From VBAS01 sp963773465 (GTDB lineage Bacteria > Bacteroidota > Bacteroidia > Chitinophagales > Chitinophagaceae), in the NCBI GenBank assembly GCA_963773465.1, contig CAVZBF010000002.1, positions 1,302,001-1,366,000 of the forward strand: a stretch of DNA of 64,000 nucleotides, in the 5' to 3' direction. Numbering within the stretch: position 1 is the first letter of the stretch; every line of letters begins with the position of its first letter. The notes below the pieces were generated by a model. That model searched no databases. It was not told the DNA's origin and worked only from the letters and a program-made list of their open reading frames with translations. Shown in pieces: positions 9,686 to 18,145 of this stretch. The translations under genes and the position numbers were made by a program.

Positions 9686-10269
9686 TTAACTGATCTTTTC
9701 TACCTGCATATAATTCAATTCCACAGGTGTAGAACGGCCAAATATCTTTACGGTTACTTTCAGTTTCTTCTTTTCATCATTCACTTCTTCAATCACACCA
9801 TTAAAATCATTGAATGGTCCTTCAATGATCTTGATAGTTTCACCAACAATAAATGGCTCACTCATACTTACACCGCCGGCTTCAGCCATTTCATCCATTT
9901 TACCCAGCATCTTATTCACTTCTGCTTTACGCAAGGCGATCGGATTTTCTTTACCAAGAAAATGAATAACATTAGTGGTATTCTTGATCGTATCACGCAG
10001 ATCATCAGCTCAATTTTCCTTCAGCTATTTCAATCATTACATAACCGGGATAATAGTTACGTTCACGCATTACTTTTTTTCCATTCTGTACTTTATAAAC
10101 TTTTTCCACCGGCAGAAAAACCTGTTTTACAACTTCACTCCAGCCGCTGCGTGAAATTTCCTTATCAAGGTATTCTTTTACTTTTCTTTCTTTACCGCTT
10201 ACAACCCGAAGCACATACCATTTGGTTTCCTGCCTGCTGTGTATTGTCTGTATTTGTTGTTGCTTCCAT
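9686..10269 (-). CDS. nusG: Transcription termination/antitermination protein NusG, two frameshifts
   Basis: NusG binds RNA polymerase and couples transcription with Rho or the ribosome. Read across two frameshifts, the product is about 194 residues, close to the family length. It has an N-terminal NGN domain (KWYVLRVVSGKE, PGYVMIE, then FLGKENPIALRKAEV after the second shift) and a C-terminal KOW domain (GETIKIIEGPFNDFNGVIEEV). I place the start at the ATG at 10267-10269, giving MEATTNTDN as in Bacteroidota NusG. The breaks are near 10223 (before KWYVL) and near 10012 (after AEGKL). The start overlaps the secE stop by one base (TAATG), showing translational coupling. Frameshifts in an essential gene argue for sequencing error. 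Confidence 0.9.
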
Positions 10270-10465
10270 TACTTAAAAAATTGATTATAAATAAATTTCA
10301 AGCGCCAGTTAGCTACAAAATCCATTACCGATACCATGCGCTGTAATAACTAATGTAGCGCCAGTACGATCATTGTAGATTGCTGAAGCTGTGCCCAGTT
10401 GGCCAGGTTACTTTTTCCATCAATTCTTTGTAAGATTCTCTGAAATAAGTTGCAATCTTATTCAT
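10269..10465 (-). CDS. secE: Preprotein translocase subunit SecE, at least three frameshifts
   Basis: Too broken to appear as an open frame, but readable by eye. It begins MNKIATYFRESYKELMEKVTWPT, the amphipathic helix and conserved T-W-P motif of SecE. It shifts to WAQLQQSTMIVLA, then to TLVITA, then to VMDFVANW and FIYNQFFK. The pieces make a protein of about 65 residues with one membrane helix, the normal size for bacterial SecE, which clamps SecY in the inner membrane. It sits between tRNA-Trp and nusG, its usual place. At least three indels in under 200 bp make this the densest error patch in the window. Confidence 0.85.
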
Positions 10466-10539
10466 GTCGTTCAAATTTGAAAATTTGAAAATTTCAATTT
10501 GAAATACTTGAAATCTGAATTACTTTCAAATTATTCTAG

Positions 10540-10610
10540 CACGGGCACTAGGATTCGAACCCAGATCAAAGGTTTTGGAGACCTCTATTCTACCATTGAA
10601 CTATGCCCGT
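10540..10610 (-). tRNA. tRNA-Trp (CCA)
   Basis: The minus strand folds into a cloverleaf: acceptor ACGGGCA / TGCCCGT, anticodon loop CTCCAAA (CCA), T loop GTTCGAATCC. The 3' CCA is not encoded. It lies between tuf and secE, as is usual in Bacteroidota. Confidence 0.95.
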
Positions 10611-10619
10611 ATAGTCCAA

Positions 10620-10740
10620 ATCCGCCTAAAAGCGGACTTAAAAGAACTTTTTTAAAGAACAAAGCACTTAGACTATATCCGCCTAAGTACTTTGCAAAAT
10701 TATAAAACTGTTCCGAAAGTCTCCGCTGCGGCGGAGATTT
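10620..10740 (-). promoter_or_regulatory. Cluster of inverted repeats between tuf and tRNA-Trp
   Basis: Three hairpins lie here: TCCGC/GCGGA at 10621-10636, a 12-base arm pair (CAAAGCACTTAG at 10660-10671 against CTAAGTACTTTG at 10683-10694, one mismatch), and TCTCCGC-TGCG-GCGGAGA near 10720. None has a long T run on the minus strand. They may be a partial terminator or RNase processing sites that free tuf mRNA from the tRNA-secE-nusG transcript. Confidence 0.4.
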
Positions 10741-10747
10741 AGGGCTT

Positions 10748-11938
10748 TTATTTCAAAATCTCAGTAACCTGTCCGGCACCTACTGTACGGCCACCTTCAC
10801 GGATCGCAAATTTCAAACCTTTTTCCATCGCAATCGGCTGGATCAGTTTTACAGTCAGTGATGTATTATCACCAGGCATAACCATTTCAGTACCTGCAGG
10901 CAATTCAACTTCACCTGTTACGTCAGTAGTACGGAAATAGAACTGAGGACGGTATTTATTGAAGAATGGAGTATGACGTCCACCTTCTTCTTTGCTCAAT
11001 ACATAAACTTCACCTTTGAATTCAGTGTGCGGAGTGATAGAACCTGGTTTACAAATAACCATACCACGACGGATCTGGGTTTTTTCAATACCACGGAGCA
11101 ACAAACCTGCATTATCACCAGCTTCACCTTCATCAAGCAATTTACGGAACATTTCAACACCTGTTACAGTAGAAGTCAAGCGGCTGCTTCCATCAAACCT
11201 ACGATTTCAACACCTTCACCAACTTTAATACGACCTCTTTCAATACGGCCGGTAGCAACAGTACCACGACCAGTGATAGAGAATACGTCTTCAACAGACA
11301 TCAGGAATGGCTGATCAACCGGGCGCGGAGGCAATGGAATATAGCTGTCAACAGCATCCATCAATTCATCAATAGCTTTAACCCATTTTGTCTTCACCAG
11401 CCAATGCACCGGTTGCAGAACCTTTAATGATAGGAGTATTATCACCATCAAAACCATAGAAAGTCAACAATTCACGAATTTCCATTTCAACCAGTTCAAC
11501 AATTCAGGATCGTCAACAAGGTCAACTTTATTCATAAACACAACCATACTGAGGTACACCTACCTGGCGGGCCAGAAGGATGTGTTCTTTTGTTTGTGGC
11601 ATAGGACCATCAGTAGCAGCCACAACAAGGATAGCACCGTCCATCTGGGCAGCACCTGTGATCATGTTCTTCACATAGTCAGCGTGACCAGGACAGTCAA
11701 CGTGAGCATAGTGACGGTTAGCCGTCTGATATTCAACGTGAGCAGTATTAATCGTGATACCACGTTCTTTTTCTTCAGGTGCACCATCAATTTCATCATA
11801 TTTTTTTGCTGTTGCCAAACCTCTTTTAGCAAGAATGGTTGTAATAGCAGCAGTCAAAGTTGTTTTACCATGGTCAACGTGACCAATGGTACCAACGTTA
11901 ACGTGGGGTTTGTCCCTCTTAAAGGTCTCTTTTGACAT
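10748..11938 (-). CDS. tuf: Elongation factor Tu, several frameshifts
   Basis: EF-Tu carries aminoacyl-tRNA to the ribosome as a GTPase. All parts are present across shifted frames: GHVDHGKTT (P-loop), DEIDGAPEEKERGITI (switch I), DCPGHADY (switch II), then WVKAIDELMDAVD, GRGTVATGRIERG, and the C-terminal barrel ending GAGQVTEILK. Breaks lie near 11538 (an extra T after VGVPQ), between about 11500 and 11400, and near 11180. The span of 1191 bp matches a protein of about 396 residues, so insertions and deletions nearly cancel. Upstream tRNAs Thr-Tyr-Gly-Thr match the arrangement before tufB in many bacteria. The breaks cannot be biological if this is the only tuf copy. Confidence 0.95.
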
Positions 11939-12101
11939 TGTTATCGGTTTTTAAGTTGTGTTTTTATAATTATGTGCTCCATCAGTTCTACTATTGAGCT
12001 TCCGTTGCGTCGCACTCTTCTACTTTCTATTCTCTATTCACTGTGATGATCATGTTCAATTATGATTCAAATCCTATTCATCATTCACCATTCACCATTT
12101 G
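11939..12101. repeat. tuf leader/spacer with low-complexity ATTCACC repeats
   Basis: Between tuf and tRNA-Thr. It contains TTGCGTCGCACTCTTCTACT (about 12003-12022), a close copy of a string near 51400, and runs of CATTCACCATTCACCATT (12080-12099). The same kind of run recurs at about 61985-62010 inside a signal-peptide coding region. Confidence 0.55.
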
Positions 12102-12173
<72 letters not shown>

Positions 12174-12260
12174 TTTTATGAGTCATTGAAGTCAGTGTGT
12201 CATTAAAGTCAGATAGACCATTTCGACTCATTGACTCTATATGACTTATGACTCATTCTG

Positions 12261-12333
12261 AGCGGAAGACGAGGCTCGAACTCGCCACCTATAGCTTGGA
12301 AGGCTATCGCTCTACCAAATGAGCTACTTCCGC
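12261..12333 (-). tRNA. tRNA-Gly (TCC)
   Basis: Minus-strand cloverleaf: acceptor GCGGAAG / CTTCCGC, anticodon stem-loop ATAGCCTTCCAAGCTAT (TCC), T loop GTTCGAGCC. Confidence 0.95.
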
Positions 12334-12427
12334 GTTCATTGAACATTGAACATTGAAAATTGAATATTGAACATTATGAAAAAAATGCTCAATGCTCAAT
12401 TTTCAATTCTCAATTCTCAAAGATCTG

Positions 12428-12511
12428 TGGGCAGAGGATGGATTCGAACCACCGAACTCGTAAGAGGACAGATTTACAGTCTGTTGCCTTTGGCCACTTG
12501 GCTACTTGCCC
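12428..12511 (-). tRNA. tRNA-Tyr (GTA)
   Basis: Class II tRNA with a long variable arm (CCTCTTACGAGTTCGG region). Anticodon stem-loop ACAGACTGTAAATCTGT (GTA). The acceptor is GGGCAAG against CTCTGCCC; two mismatches at the inner end may be sequencing errors. Confidence 0.9.
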
Positions 12512-12543
12512 ATCGTAATCGGATTTACAAATCCGATTTACAG

Positions 12544-12616
12544 AGCCACTTGTCGGAATCGAACCAACGACCTACTGATTACAAATCAGTTGCTCTACCA
12601 GCTGAGCTAAAGTGGC
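12544..12616 (-). tRNA. tRNA-Thr (TGT)
   Basis: Minus-strand cloverleaf: acceptor GCCACTT / AAGTGGC, anticodon stem-loop ACTGATTTGTAATCAGT (TGT), T loop GTTCGATTCC. First functional tRNA of the Thr-Tyr-Gly-Thr-tuf group. Confidence 0.95.
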
Positions 12617-12628
12617 TTATTAATTTCT

Positions 12629-12703
12629 CAACTCACCACGCTGTTTTCAACCAACGACCTTCCCGATTGCAATCGGGATGCTCTACCAATGAGCTAAAGT
12701 GGC
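12629..12703 (-). pseudogene. tRNA-Thr-derived element with palindromic anticodon arm
   Basis: On the minus strand the 5' half (GCCACTTTAGCTCA, TGGTAGAGCA) and the post-anticodon part (AGGTCGTTGGTT) match the neighbouring tRNA-Thr(TGT). The anticodon arm is replaced by the perfect 18-base palindrome TCCCGATTGCAATCGGGA, making this arm one base longer than normal. The T loop and 3' acceptor strand are degraded (GAAAACAGCGTGGTG). No standard anticodon can be assigned. Probably a non-functional duplicate or a repeat element derived from a tRNA. Confidence 0.6.
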
Positions 12704-12874
12704 GTACTTTCTTTCAATCCGCCAATTATCTGCCGTTTTCAAGGTATTTACACGGCGGTCGAAGCAATAAAGAACTACCCCCAAATTTTGGGAAGGCAAA
12801 GGTAAGGGAATTTGATAATTGGAAAAATTTTTAGAATGAATTTTTTATCGCTGAAAATCAGAATGAAGACAAAT

Positions 12875-12902
12875 AAAAAAGATCCCGTCGTGACGGGATC
12901 TT
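12875..12902 (-). terminator. Terminator of hpf
   Basis: On the minus strand AGATCCCGTC-AC-GACGGGATCT forms a strong hairpin followed by six T, just after the hpf stop at 12917. Confidence 0.9.
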
Positions 12903-12916
12903 GAATTAATTTGATG

Positions 12917-13218
12917 TTAAGCTGCTTGTTTTTCTTTTTTCTTTTTTATTTGAGTTACCAAGGAATCAAATGCATCATCAAATGATTCCTCAAATGATTT
13001 AGCTGGTTGATTTTACAAAAAAATCGATGTCTGGGTACATGTACTCTGATCTCTGCGATCTTGTCTTTAATGGTATGAACCACATTATCGAGTTTCAGAA
13101 ACACATCTACTTTGATGATGCGGTCGTGAAAAGTGTTTAATTTTTCCAATTTTCGGTTAATATATTCAACCAATTTGCTGTCCGCATCAAAATGAACAGT
13201 TTGAATGTTTACATTCAT
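12917..13218 (-). CDS. hpf: Ribosome hibernation-promoting factor, short HPF/RaiA type, one frameshift
   Basis: HPF binds the 30S A/P-site region and stops or dimerises ribosomes in slow growth. The frame from the ATG at 13218 gives MNVNIQTVHFDADSKLVEYI and AEIRVHVPRHRFF, the beta-alpha-beta core of the S30AE family. It then breaks near 13015. The other frame continues as KSFEESFDDAFDSLVTQ and ends KKEKQAA at 12917, so the product is about 100 residues, the short form. Its position between xerC and the tRNA-tuf cluster is typical for Bacteroidota. Confidence 0.85.
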
Positions 13219-13382
13219 AACAATCGCAATTTTAAACAGTGAAACAATAAATAAAGAACTTAGTTGGGTTAAGATTTGTTTTACATAGGCTTGGATTTTT
13301 GTGTCACTATGAAGTTAAACTCAAAACGAATTTTTTCCAAACAAAATTCACGCTAAATTTTATTGCGCTTGAAGTTAAAATT

Positions 13383-14280
13383 TTAAGCTTTTGGATGGGC
13401 TTTTTTATAAACATCTTTTAATTTTTCAATGGTATTATGTGTATAAACCTGTGTAGCTGCAAGACTGCTATGGCCCAGCAATTCTTTTACTGCATTCAGG
13501 TCGGCCCCATTATTCATAAGATGTGTAGCAAATGTATGTCGCAGCACATGTGGGCTTTTTTTATCAAGCGTTTTTACTGCTTCCTCAAAATACTTCTTAC
13601 CAGTGGTATGCATATTTAGGATATAATCTTTTTCCCTTTTTCAGTTACCAGCAACACATCATCTGTTTTTTCAAATACTTTTCTTTTTTCATTGCTATAT
13701 ATTCTTTAATTATTGTCAGCAGTTCTTGCCTGACCGGTATAATCCTTTCTTTATTTCCTTTTCCCAATACTTTAATCTGCTTTCTGTGAAAAATCAACTT
13801 GCTTTTCTTTCAGGTTAATCAACTCACTCAACCGCATCCCGGTGGCATAAAAAAGCGTGATCAGCATTTTTGTATTCAATCTTTTCCAGTCCTCCGTATG
13901 TTGTTTTCAATACTTTAATCAGTCTGCATGTATCCTTTTCTTTTATAAAAACAGGTAACCGCTTACTTATCTTAGGAGAACTGATATTTGAACATCGGCG
14001 TATTTTCAATACGCCCCTGTTTTAAATGATATTTAAAAAAGGATTTTAAGAGTAGATATTTTCCTGTTGATCGATTTGGCCGTAATATCATTCTCCTTTA
14101 AATCGGCCAGCCAGCTGCGAACAAAACTATGATGAAATTTCTTTCAGTTGAAATATCTCCAAATTGTATATCCAAGAAAACTGAAAAATTGAACAAGATC
14201 ATCTGGTAAGAACGGATAGTATGAGCAGAATACCTTTTTTCAAATTTGAGGTAATCAAGAAAAGATTGGATATCGGGCAA
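13383..14280 (-). CDS. xerC: Tyrosine recombinase XerC, several frameshifts
   Basis: XerC/XerD resolve chromosome dimers at dif. The N-terminal SAM-like domain is readable from 14280 (PDIQSFLDYLKFEKRYSAHTIRSY), the middle near 13850-14000 is scrambled, and the C-terminal catalytic domain from 13613 has HVLRHTFATHL (His-x-x-Arg), LLGHSS (His) and VYTHN with the nucleophile Tyr. The total span of 898 bp equals about 299 residues, the usual XerC length. At least three indels break the frame. The rpsU-xerC-hpf order shows this is the housekeeping recombinase rather than a phage integrase. The C-terminal motifs are clear; the choice of XerC over XerD rests on context. Confidence 0.8.
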
Positions 14281-14378
14281 GAATAGAGTATTTCATTTTC
14301 ACCACTAAACTACAAAAACAAATAGCTAGCCCAGCTATTAATCGGGACAGCTATCTTTAATATTATTTACCGGGTATA

Positions 14379-14580
14379 TTAACCTTCGATTTTTCCGCTT
14401 GCAATTTTTTGCTTGTACATTGCTTTCAACACTTCCCCACGGCGTCTTACTGAAGGCTTAGTGTAAAACTTTGACGTTCACGCAAGCTGAAGAAGGATCT
14501 TTGATTTTCTCGAATTTCTTCTTGTACTTTTTAAGCGCTTTGTCAATGTTTTCGCAATCTTTTGAATCGATGATCAGCAT
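14379..14580 (-). CDS. rpsU: 30S ribosomal protein S21, two frameshifts
   Basis: Small basic protein of the 30S platform. From the ATG at 14578-14580: MLIIDSKDCENIDKALKKYKKKFEK. The frame then shifts to LRERQSFT and again to KPSVRRRGEVLKAMYKQKIASGKIEG, ending at 14379. With both indels corrected the length is about 66 residues, as expected. The start is supported by AGGAGG at 14591-14596, and a TATCTTTG promoter element lies at 14616-14623. Confidence 0.9.
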
Positions 14581-14590
14581 GATTATATAC

Positions 14591-14623
14591 CTCCTCTGGT
14601 ATTTTTTTAGGGCAGCAAAGATA
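14591..14623 (-). promoter_or_regulatory. rpsU promoter element and Shine-Dalgarno site
   Basis: Minus strand: TATCTTTG (14616-14623) fits the Bacteroidota TAnnTTTG element, and AGGAGG (14591-14596) is a full Shine-Dalgarno sequence 10 bases before the ATG. A strong SD is uncommon in this phylum. Confidence 0.6.
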
Positions 14624-14667
14624 GGCGAGGGAATTGAAACGAAAAAGCTTTCAGAAAAGGAATTTGG

Positions 14668-14685
14668 TCCCGAAAGCTATCGGGA
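14668..14685. repeat. Palindromic repeat of the TCCCGAT-ATCGGGA type
   Basis: TCCCGAAAGCTATCGGGA, a palindrome with one mismatched pair. It lies in the ribE-rpsU divergent region. Related palindromes occur at 12661-12678 and 23281-23296. Confidence 0.6.
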
Positions 14686-14709
14686 ATGGATTTGTCCAAA
14701 TGGACTCCT

Positions 14710-14717
14710 TAGATTTG
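14710..14717 (+). promoter_or_regulatory. ribE promoter -7 element, likely leaderless
   Basis: TAGATTTG matches TAnnTTTG and ends four bases before the ribE ATG, so transcription should start at or next to the start codon. A TTTG at 14691-14694 is 15 bases upstream, shorter than the usual spacing of about 19-21. Confidence 0.55.
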
Positions 14718-14721
14718 CTCT

Positions 14722-15312
14722 ATGTTTACCGGGATAGTTGAAACACAAGGCATAATTAAGAAAGTAGTTGAGAAAGGCACCAATAAGACTTATTGGGTCA
14801 AATCTCCCATTTCGTCAAAGCTAAAGCCCGATCAGAGTGTGTCTCATGACGGCGTATGCCTTACAATTGAAGAAGTAAAAAAGAATCGTCATCGGGTTAC
14901 TGCTATTGCAGAAACACTTTCCAAAACAAGTCTCGCCGATTGGAAAGAAGGTTCCCAAATTAACCTGGAAAAATGTCTCAGGGTTAACGATCGGCTCGAT
15001 GGACATTTTGTACAAGGGCATGTGGATACAGTTGCTATTTGTATTGATAAAAAGGAAAAAGATGGCAGTTGGGAATTTAGTTTTCAGTTTCCTTTGAAAT
15101 TCGGGCAATTGATCATTGAAAAAGGATCGATCGCTGTCAATGGCATTAGTCTTACTGCTTTTAATGTAAGCGGAAACACTTTTGATGTTGCCATTATTCC
15201 CTACACTTTTGAGCATACGAATATGGGCACTGTAAATGTGGGACAAAAAGTGAATATCGAATTTGATATGCTTGGGAAATACATCAACCGGAAATTATCT
15301 TTGAGTAAATAA
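14722..15312 (+). CDS. ribE: Riboflavin synthase alpha chain
   Basis: Catalyses dismutation of two 6,7-dimethyl-8-ribityllumazine molecules to riboflavin. The protein has the usual two lumazine-binding repeats: the first opens MFTGIVETQGII with SHDGVCLTIE, the second has NDRLDGHFVQGHVDT and KGSIAVNGISLTAFN. The length of 196 residues is normal, and the N-terminal MFTGI(V/I)E motif fixes the start. No ribosome binding site is visible; a TAGATTTG element ends four bases before ATG. The next gene begins in the same frame right after the stop. Confidence 0.95.
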   Translation: MFTGIVETQGIIKKVVEKGTNKTYWVKSPISSKLKPDQSVSHDGVCLTIEEVKKNRHRVTAIAETLSKTSLADWKEGSQINLEKCLRVNDRLDGHFVQGHVDTVAICIDKKEKDGSWEFSFQFPLKFGQLIIEKGSIAVNGISLTAFNVSGNTFDVAIIPYTFEHTNMGTVNVGQKVNIEFDMLGKYINRKLSLSK

Positions 15313-15315
15313 ACA

Positions 15316-16437
15316 ATTATTACTAACCCCGATTCAATACCTGTAAAAACAACTGCTGAACGAACTCACTACCCTGCTTTGGACGGGTTGCGCGGCATTG
15401 CCATTCTTCTTGTAGTGTTCTATCACAATTTTGGGTTCATTAAATATTTTTTCTTTGGCTGGCTCGGTGTCGATCTCTTTTTTGTGCTATCCGGTTTTTT
15501 GATAACTGATATACTTTTAAAAACAGTAAACAGACCCGGTTACTTTAAAAATTTTTATGCAAAAAGAGTGTTGCGGATTTTTCCACTATATTATTTAAGC
15601 CTTATTATTTTTTTATTAATTCTCCCGCGAATAAAAGATTTTCCTCTCGACTTTAGTTTTTATGTAGATCATCAATGGTGGTTCTGGACCTATCTTCAAA
15701 ATTGGTTCCTCATCTTTCATGATGTCGGCAACACTACTACGGCAATTCAACATTACTGGTCATTGGCAGTGGAAGAACAGTTCTATGTTGTTTGGCCACT
15801 AGTAATTTTTATTATTCGAAAACCAAAAATATTGTTGGCAATCGCAGGTATGCTTTTAGTCGGAGTTATTTGCACCCGGCTATATATGTGGACGATTCAG
15901 ATCAAAGACCTGAACTACTTCGGGCTTTATACTTATACACGCATAGATGGAATTTGTATCGGCAGTATGCTTGCCATTCTTCACTTTCTCAGGTCCCCTT
16001 TTATCAAAAAATATTTTACCGTGTTAATATTATTGCTTGCCGCCCTGAATTTTGTTTTTTATTTCATCAACAAGCAATACCAGTTTACGTATCCATACCT
16101 TGCGATCGTTGGTTATACCACATTTGCCATGTTGTTTGCAATCGTGGTTCATGAAGTGATACAGGGTGAAAACAAAGTCCTGAATTTTTTATTAAACATC
16201 AGGCCATTGAGATTCTTTGGAAAGATCTCATACGGTCTGTATATTTTCCACTGGCCGGTATACCTTATTTTATATGCCTGGATGGAAGAACGGATAAGCT
16301 CAATGGCCACACTTTCTGATAAGACACTGGCAGTTACAGTATCCATTGTGCTTACAATTATTGGAATAATCATTAGCATAATAAGTTTTTACACATTTGA
16401 AAGATATTTTTTGAAAAAGAAAAAAGCATTCAATTAA
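15316..16437 (+). CDS. Acyltransferase 3 family membrane protein, start codon uncertain
   Basis: Multi-pass membrane O-acyltransferase (OafA/NodX family, PF01757 type) of about 370 residues with about ten membrane segments. Family motifs: HYPALDGLRGIAIL at the N-terminus, GVDLFFVLSGFLI, and AVEEQFYVVWP. It would acetylate or acylate an exported glycan or lipid. No ATG precedes HYPALDGLRG. The frame is open back to the ribE stop at 15310-15312, so translation may begin at an ATT (15316 or 15319), or an ATG has been lost. The TTG at 15379 lies inside the conserved motif and is too late. It begins the glycan-type cluster that continues to 21277. Confidence 0.8.
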   Translation: MITNPDSIPVKTTAERTHYPALDGLRGIAILLVVFYHNFGFIKYFFFGWLGVDLFFVLSGFLITDILLKTVNRPGYFKNFYAKRVLRIFPLYYLSLIIFLLILPRIKDFPLDFSFYVDHQWWFWTYLQNWFLIFHDVGNTTTAIQHYWSLAVEEQFYVVWPLVIFIIRKPKILLAIAGMLLVGVICTRLYMWTIQIKDLNYFGLYTYTRIDGICIGSMLAILHFLRSPFIKKYFTVLILLLAALNFVFYFINKQYQFTYPYLAIVGYTTFAMLFAIVVHEVIQGENKVLNFLLNIRPLRFFGKISYGLYIFHWPVYLILYAWMEERISSMATLSDKTLAVTVSIVLTIIGIIISIISFYTFERYFLKKKKAFN

Positions 16438-16441
16438 CCAA

Positions 16442-18115
16442 ATGCTTTCATTACTAGTTGCACATATCATTATAACTGCTGTTTGCCTCTGGAGCGGGTT
16501 TTTATTTTATAAGCTTTTCCAGAGAAATGATTCTACACAACCACCCCTGGTCTATTACGCTATCAGCGGGTTGATAACGCTCACAATGCTTGCACAAATT
16601 GTTGTGTTAATTTTTCCAATCAACGCTTATGTTCAGTTGGTTGTTGCCGCGGTTCTTTTGTTGTCCATTCTATTGCAATGGAAAAATTTCAAAGACCTTT
16701 ATGAAAGAATTTTATCAGAGTTTAGGTCCTGGCCTGTATTATCATCCGTGCTTTTTCTTATCGCCTGGCTCATCATATTGCTTATTAACGCAGGCCCAAC
16801 TATGATGGATGATACGGAGAGCTACCATATTCAATCAATAAAATGGATACAGGAATACGGAACCGTTCCGGGTCTTGTTAACCTTCATGAAAGATTTGGA
16901 TTTAATTCATCATGGTTCAGCAGCTCAGCATTATTCAGCTTTTCTCCAAAAACTACAGGAGGCTTTGCGGTTCTTAACGGAGTATTGTCAATGTGGTTAT
17001 GTTATTGGTGTATTTCTAAATACAATCAATTTCAAAAAGAAAATAATTCCCGGGCTGTGGTAACGATACTGATGATCTTTATCACTGCTCTTGTTGTGTG
17101 GCCATTATTAAGAGGAAATGCGGCCACCACTAATTATGATTTCATTACAACTTGTATTGTACTAATTCTCTTTACTGAAATATTTTTTTCAAAAGAATTT
17201 TCTCCATCAATTGAATGGATCATCTGGCCTGTTTATTTATTTACAATAAGAATTATTAATTTCCCCTTACTGCTTCTTAGCTTACCTGCTTTTCTTTTTT
17301 TCATAAAACACAAAAAAATCAAATCTCTTTTTTTGCCTGGTGCATATTGCCTGTTGCTTATTGTTCCATTTCTTATTCGAAATGTAATAATTGCAGGGTA
17401 CCCATTTTACCCGTCTGCTTATTTTGACGTGGTTAGTGTGGATTGGAAACCTGACCCGCAAATAACGGAACGGCTTCTTGAGTATATTAAATACTATAAC
17501 CGGGTTAGTACAACTTATCTTGAGATTGAACAGACAAAGGCACTGGGAGCAAACTGGGTGACGGCTTGGTTCAGCCATCTTTTCTTTTTTGATAAAATAT
17601 TAGTTGTATTCGGAATTGCGGGAATAATAGCCACTGTTGTAAAACTTTTATCAGGCAAAAACCGCAACAAGTCAATTTTATTGATGACTGTTATCATAGT
17701 TTGGCTGGCTTGCTGGTTCCTTATTTCGCCGGACCCAAGATTTGTTTATGGAATTCTTCTCTTCGGTATTTTTCTTTTTGTATATCATATTCTTTCAATA
17801 ATAAAAAATACAACGGCAGTAAAAACCGCTTCCGGTGCGTTGATCATATTGATGATTGCCGGGGCAATGTTTTATTTTTTTTCGAAGCCGTGGAGGCAAA
17901 AAGAATACAGGAATTGGATAATGCCGGCTCAGCTTCCTCAACCACCGGTAAAAGAAATTGTAGTGGATGGAATTATTTTTTATGTCCCTGAAAAGATAAA
18001 CAACAACTGGAATGCCCGTTGTTATGGCACCGATTTACCTTGTGTATACAAAGTTGACCCGAGATTAAAACCAAGAGGAAAAAACATCCGCAGTGGTTTT
18101 CATTTAGAAAAATGA
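16442..18115 (+). CDS. Polytopic membrane protein, glycosyltransferase-like (paralogue of 19602-21277)
   Basis: 557 residues with about 11-12 membrane segments and a C-terminal soluble tail. After the third segment it has MMDDTESYHIQSIKWIQEYG and NLHERFGFNSSW, an acidic DD-x-x-x-Y-H loop reminiscent of the catalytic loop in GT-C glycosyltransferases and of LIC_10190-type membrane proteins (my recollection, not a search). It starts 4 bp after the acyltransferase stop and precedes a GT2 gene, so it probably acts in assembling or elongating a lipid-linked glycan. The C-terminal tail ends PRGKNIRSGFHLEK and its paralogue ends in a similar way. Confidence 0.65.
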   Translation: MLSLLVAHIIITAVCLWSGFLFYKLFQRNDSTQPPLVYYAISGLITLTMLAQIVVLIFPINAYVQLVVAAVLLLSILLQWKNFKDLYERILSEFRSWPVLSSVLFLIAWLIILLINAGPTMMDDTESYHIQSIKWIQEYGTVPGLVNLHERFGFNSSWFSSSALFSFSPKTTGGFAVLNGVLSMWLCYWCISKYNQFQKENNSRAVVTILMIFITALVVWPLLRGNAATTNYDFITTCIVLILFTEIFFSKEFSPSIEWIIWPVYLFTIRIINFPLLLLSLPAFLFFIKHKKIKSLFLPGAYCLLLIVPFLIRNVIIAGYPFYPSAYFDVVSVDWKPDPQITERLLEYIKYYNRVSTTYLEIEQTKALGANWVTAWFSHLFFFDKILVVFGIAGIIATVVKLLSGKNRNKSILLMTVIIVWLACWFLISPDPRFVYGILLFGIFLFVYHILSIIKNTTAVKTASGALIILMIAGAMFYFFSKPWRQKEYRNWIMPAQLPQPPVKEIVVDGIIFYVPEKINNNWNARCYGTDLPCVYKVDPRLKPRGKNIRSGFHLEK

Positions 18116-18145
18116 AGCCACTGAACTATCTTCACGTTAATTCTA

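Noticed and set aside
9962..10276. Plus-strand frame of 104 codons over nusG
   Set aside because: Antisense shadow of the shifted nusG frame.
10748..11938. tuf pseudogene or programmed frameshifting
   Set aside because: Breaks are several, in no shared slippery motif, and mirror those in other essential genes, so sequencing indels are simpler.
12629..12703. Functional tRNA-Cys(GCA) or tRNA-Ala(TGC)
   Set aside because: Anticodon arm has a non-standard length, and the T loop and 3' acceptor strand do not pair properly.
12367..12834. A 155-codon plus-strand frame across the tRNA cluster
   Set aside because: It runs antisense through tRNA-Tyr, tRNA-Thr and the tRNA relic; its codons are tRNA sequence.
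13383..14280. Integrase of a mobile element
   Set aside because: Length, motifs and rpsU-xerC-hpf order indicate the housekeeping XerC; no att sites or cargo seen.
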